Below, piece by piece: positions 62,783 to 64,000 of a DNA stretch of 64,000 nt. This DNA is from Burkholderia sp. NRF60-BP8 (lineage in GTDB: Bacteria; Pseudomonadota; Gammaproteobacteria; Burkholderiales; Burkholderiaceae), in contig NZ_CP013372.1 of the NCBI RefSeq assembly GCF_001522585.2, forward strand, positions 2,666,001 to 2,730,000, written 5' to 3'. A model generated the notes under the pieces. It ran no database searches and had not been told where the DNA came from. It worked only from the letters and a program-made list of their open reading frames with translations. A program made the translations under genes and the position numbers. Numbering within the stretch: the stretch's first letter is position 1; every line of letters starts with the position of its first letter.

Positions 62783-63991
62783 CTACGCGGCCCGCAACGC
62801 GCGCCGCGCCACTTCCGCGAAATACCGGGCGCCGACCGGCAAAATGTCGTCATTGAAATCGTACGTCGCGTTGTGCAGCGGCACGCCGCCCTGCCCCGCT
62901 GCTTCGCCGTTGCCGATAAACATGAAATTGCCCGGCACCGCCTGCAGGAACGCGCCGAAATCCTCCGAGATCATCATCGGCTGCACGTCGGCGTTCACCG
63001 CGTCGGCGCCCGCGACCTGCGCGGCGGCCTGCACGGCCGTCTCGACCCATTCCGGCGAGTTCACCGTCGGCGCGAACTCGTGCGTGTACTCGAACGTGCA
63101 GGTCGCGCCGTGCGCGTGGCAGATTCCTTCGCCGATCTCGCGCATTCGCGTGGCCAGCAACGTCTGCACGTCGCACGAATAGCTGCGCGTGTCGCCCTTG
63201 ATCGTCACGGTCGACGGCAGCACGTTGCGCAGCCCGTCGGTGATGAATTCCGTGCACGACACCACCGCCTGCCGGCCCGGGTCGAGATTGCGCGACACGA
63301 TCGTCTGCAGCGCGAGCACGATCTGCGCGCCGATCACGATCGGGTCGATGCCCATGTGCGGCCGCGCCGCATGCGTGCCGCGCCCGTCGATCCGGATCAC
63401 GAAATTGTCTTCGCTCGCCATGATGCCGCCCGCACGCGTCGAGAACGTGCCCGCGCGCATGCCCGGCATGTTGTGCGCGCCGAAGATCGCGTCGACCGGA
63501 AAGCGCTCGAACAGCCCGTCGGCCATCATCGCCTTCGCGCCGCGGCCGTGCTCTTCCGCCGGCTGGAAAATGAAGCGCACCGTGCCGTCGAAATCCTTGC
63601 GTTCGGCCAGCAACTGCGCGGCGCCGAGCACCATCGACATGTGGCCGTCGTGCCCGCACGCATGCATCTTGCCCGGCGTGCGCGACGCGTGTTCGCGGCC
63701 CGGCGCGTGCTCGGCGATGTTCAGCGCGTCCATGTCCGCGCGAATGCCGATCGCGCGCGTGCCCGTGCCGGCCGTCAGGTTCGCGACGAGCCCGGTGCCG
63801 CCGATGCCGCGATGCACGTCGAGCCCGAGCGTGGTCAGGATGCGCGCGACGTAGTCCGACGTGTTCACCTCTTCGAAACCCGTCTCCGGGTACCGGTGCA
63901 GATGGCGGCGCCAGGTCTTCAGTTGGCCGTGCAGCGTGCTTGCTTCGATTGCGTCGGTTTCGTCCATCGCGTTCGCCTCGTCGGTCGTCAT
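62783..63991 (-). CDS. M20-family amidohydrolase (hippuricase/aminoacylase-like)
   Basis: 402 residues. The zinc motifs are intact: MHACGHDGHMSMVLGAA, FQPAEEHGRGAKAM and the central IFGAHNMPG, with the final HNATYDFNDDILPVGA. This group hydrolyses N-acyl or N-benzoyl amino acids. Two in-frame ATGs (63991 and 63967) are possible; the gene seems complete in the window. It converges with the aminotransferase gene, where a stem-forming repeat overlaps its stop codon. Confidence 0.9.
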   Translation of the reverse strand: MTTDEANAMDETDAIEASTLHGQLKTWRRHLHRYPETGFEEVNTSDYVARILTTLGLDVHRGIGGTGLVANLTAGTGTRAIGIRADMDALNIAEHAPGREHASRTPGKMHACGHDGHMSMVLGAAQLLAERKDFDGTVRFIFQPAEEHGRGAKAMMADGLFERFPVDAIFGAHNMPGMRAGTFSTRAGGIMASEDNFVIRIDGRGTHAARPHMGIDPIVIGAQIVLALQTIVSRNLDPGRQAVVSCTEFITDGLRNVLPSTVTIKGDTRSYSCDVQTLLATRMREIGEGICHAHGATCTFEYTHEFAPTVNSPEWVETAVQAAAQVAGADAVNADVQPMMISEDFGAFLQAVPGNFMFIGNGEAAGQGGVPLHNATYDFNDDILPVGARYFAEVARRALRAA

Positions 63992-64000
63992 GTCGTTCAG

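Overview
The window looks like a chromosomal segment from a Burkholderia, most likely of the Burkholderia cepacia complex. The evidence is very high GC with strong GC3 bias, hopanoid genes hpnA, hpnB and hpnH around ispH, DUF4148 proteins, OprD porins, a Tat-exported phospholipase C and a dense mix of LysR, GntR and XRE regulators. No rRNA, tRNA, CRISPR array, insertion sequence or phage was found. The taxonomic call is inference from gene content, not from a marker search.

Layout. 0.1-9 kb: GntP-type permease, DUF4148 protein, thioredoxin-fold protein, AaaT/YhhY-like N-acetyltransferase, phospholipase C with a Pho-box-like promoter, and a DedA-rhodanese fusion. 9-19 kb is a peptide-uptake block: OprD porin, OppABCDF ABC transporter, XRE-cupin regulator and POT symporter. 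19-22 kb: OpgC-like acyltransferase, RarD-like transporter, acylphosphatase. 22-29 kb is a hopanoid/isoprenoid block: hpnA, a gene for a 14-residue-repeat coiled-coil protein of unknown function, hpnB, ispH and hpnH. 29-35 kb: small hypotheticals, a cobalamin-riboswitch-like leader before a DOPA-dioxygenase-family gene, SnoaL-like protein, TrhA, and cstA with its ybdD partner.

35-41.5 kb is the most unusual stretch. A DapF-like protein with Ser at one catalytic Cys position overlaps an ECF41-type sigma factor by 4 bp. These are followed by the kinds of partner known for ECF41: a CxxC carboxymuconolactone-decarboxylase/AhpD-like protein, a cupin, a LysR regulator, an NmrA-like epimerase, an Ohr/OsmC protein and an SDR. 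A perfect match to the ECF41 promoter (TGTCACA-N16-CGTC) lies just before the LysR gene, so the LysR-NmrA-Ohr-SDR genes may be the regulon.

41.5-49.5 kb: PRC-barrel protein with a 15-bp tandem repeat upstream, aroG, yceH, an SDR, and a class II aldolase/DapA-like/MOSC operon divergent from an XRE-cupin regulator across a palindromic operator. 49.5-57 kb: HutC-type regulator, PhyH dioxygenase, an orphan solute-binding protein, a nucleotidyltransferase toxin-antitoxin pair whose toxin gene is frameshifted, LysR, SnoaL-like protein and two tandem cytosine-deaminase-like amidohydrolases, probably a small-nitrogen-compound catabolic island. 57-64 kb: glycine-zipper lipoprotein, acetyltransferase, Tat-exported GH28 polygalacturonase, GSA-like aminotransferase and an M20 amidohydrolase.
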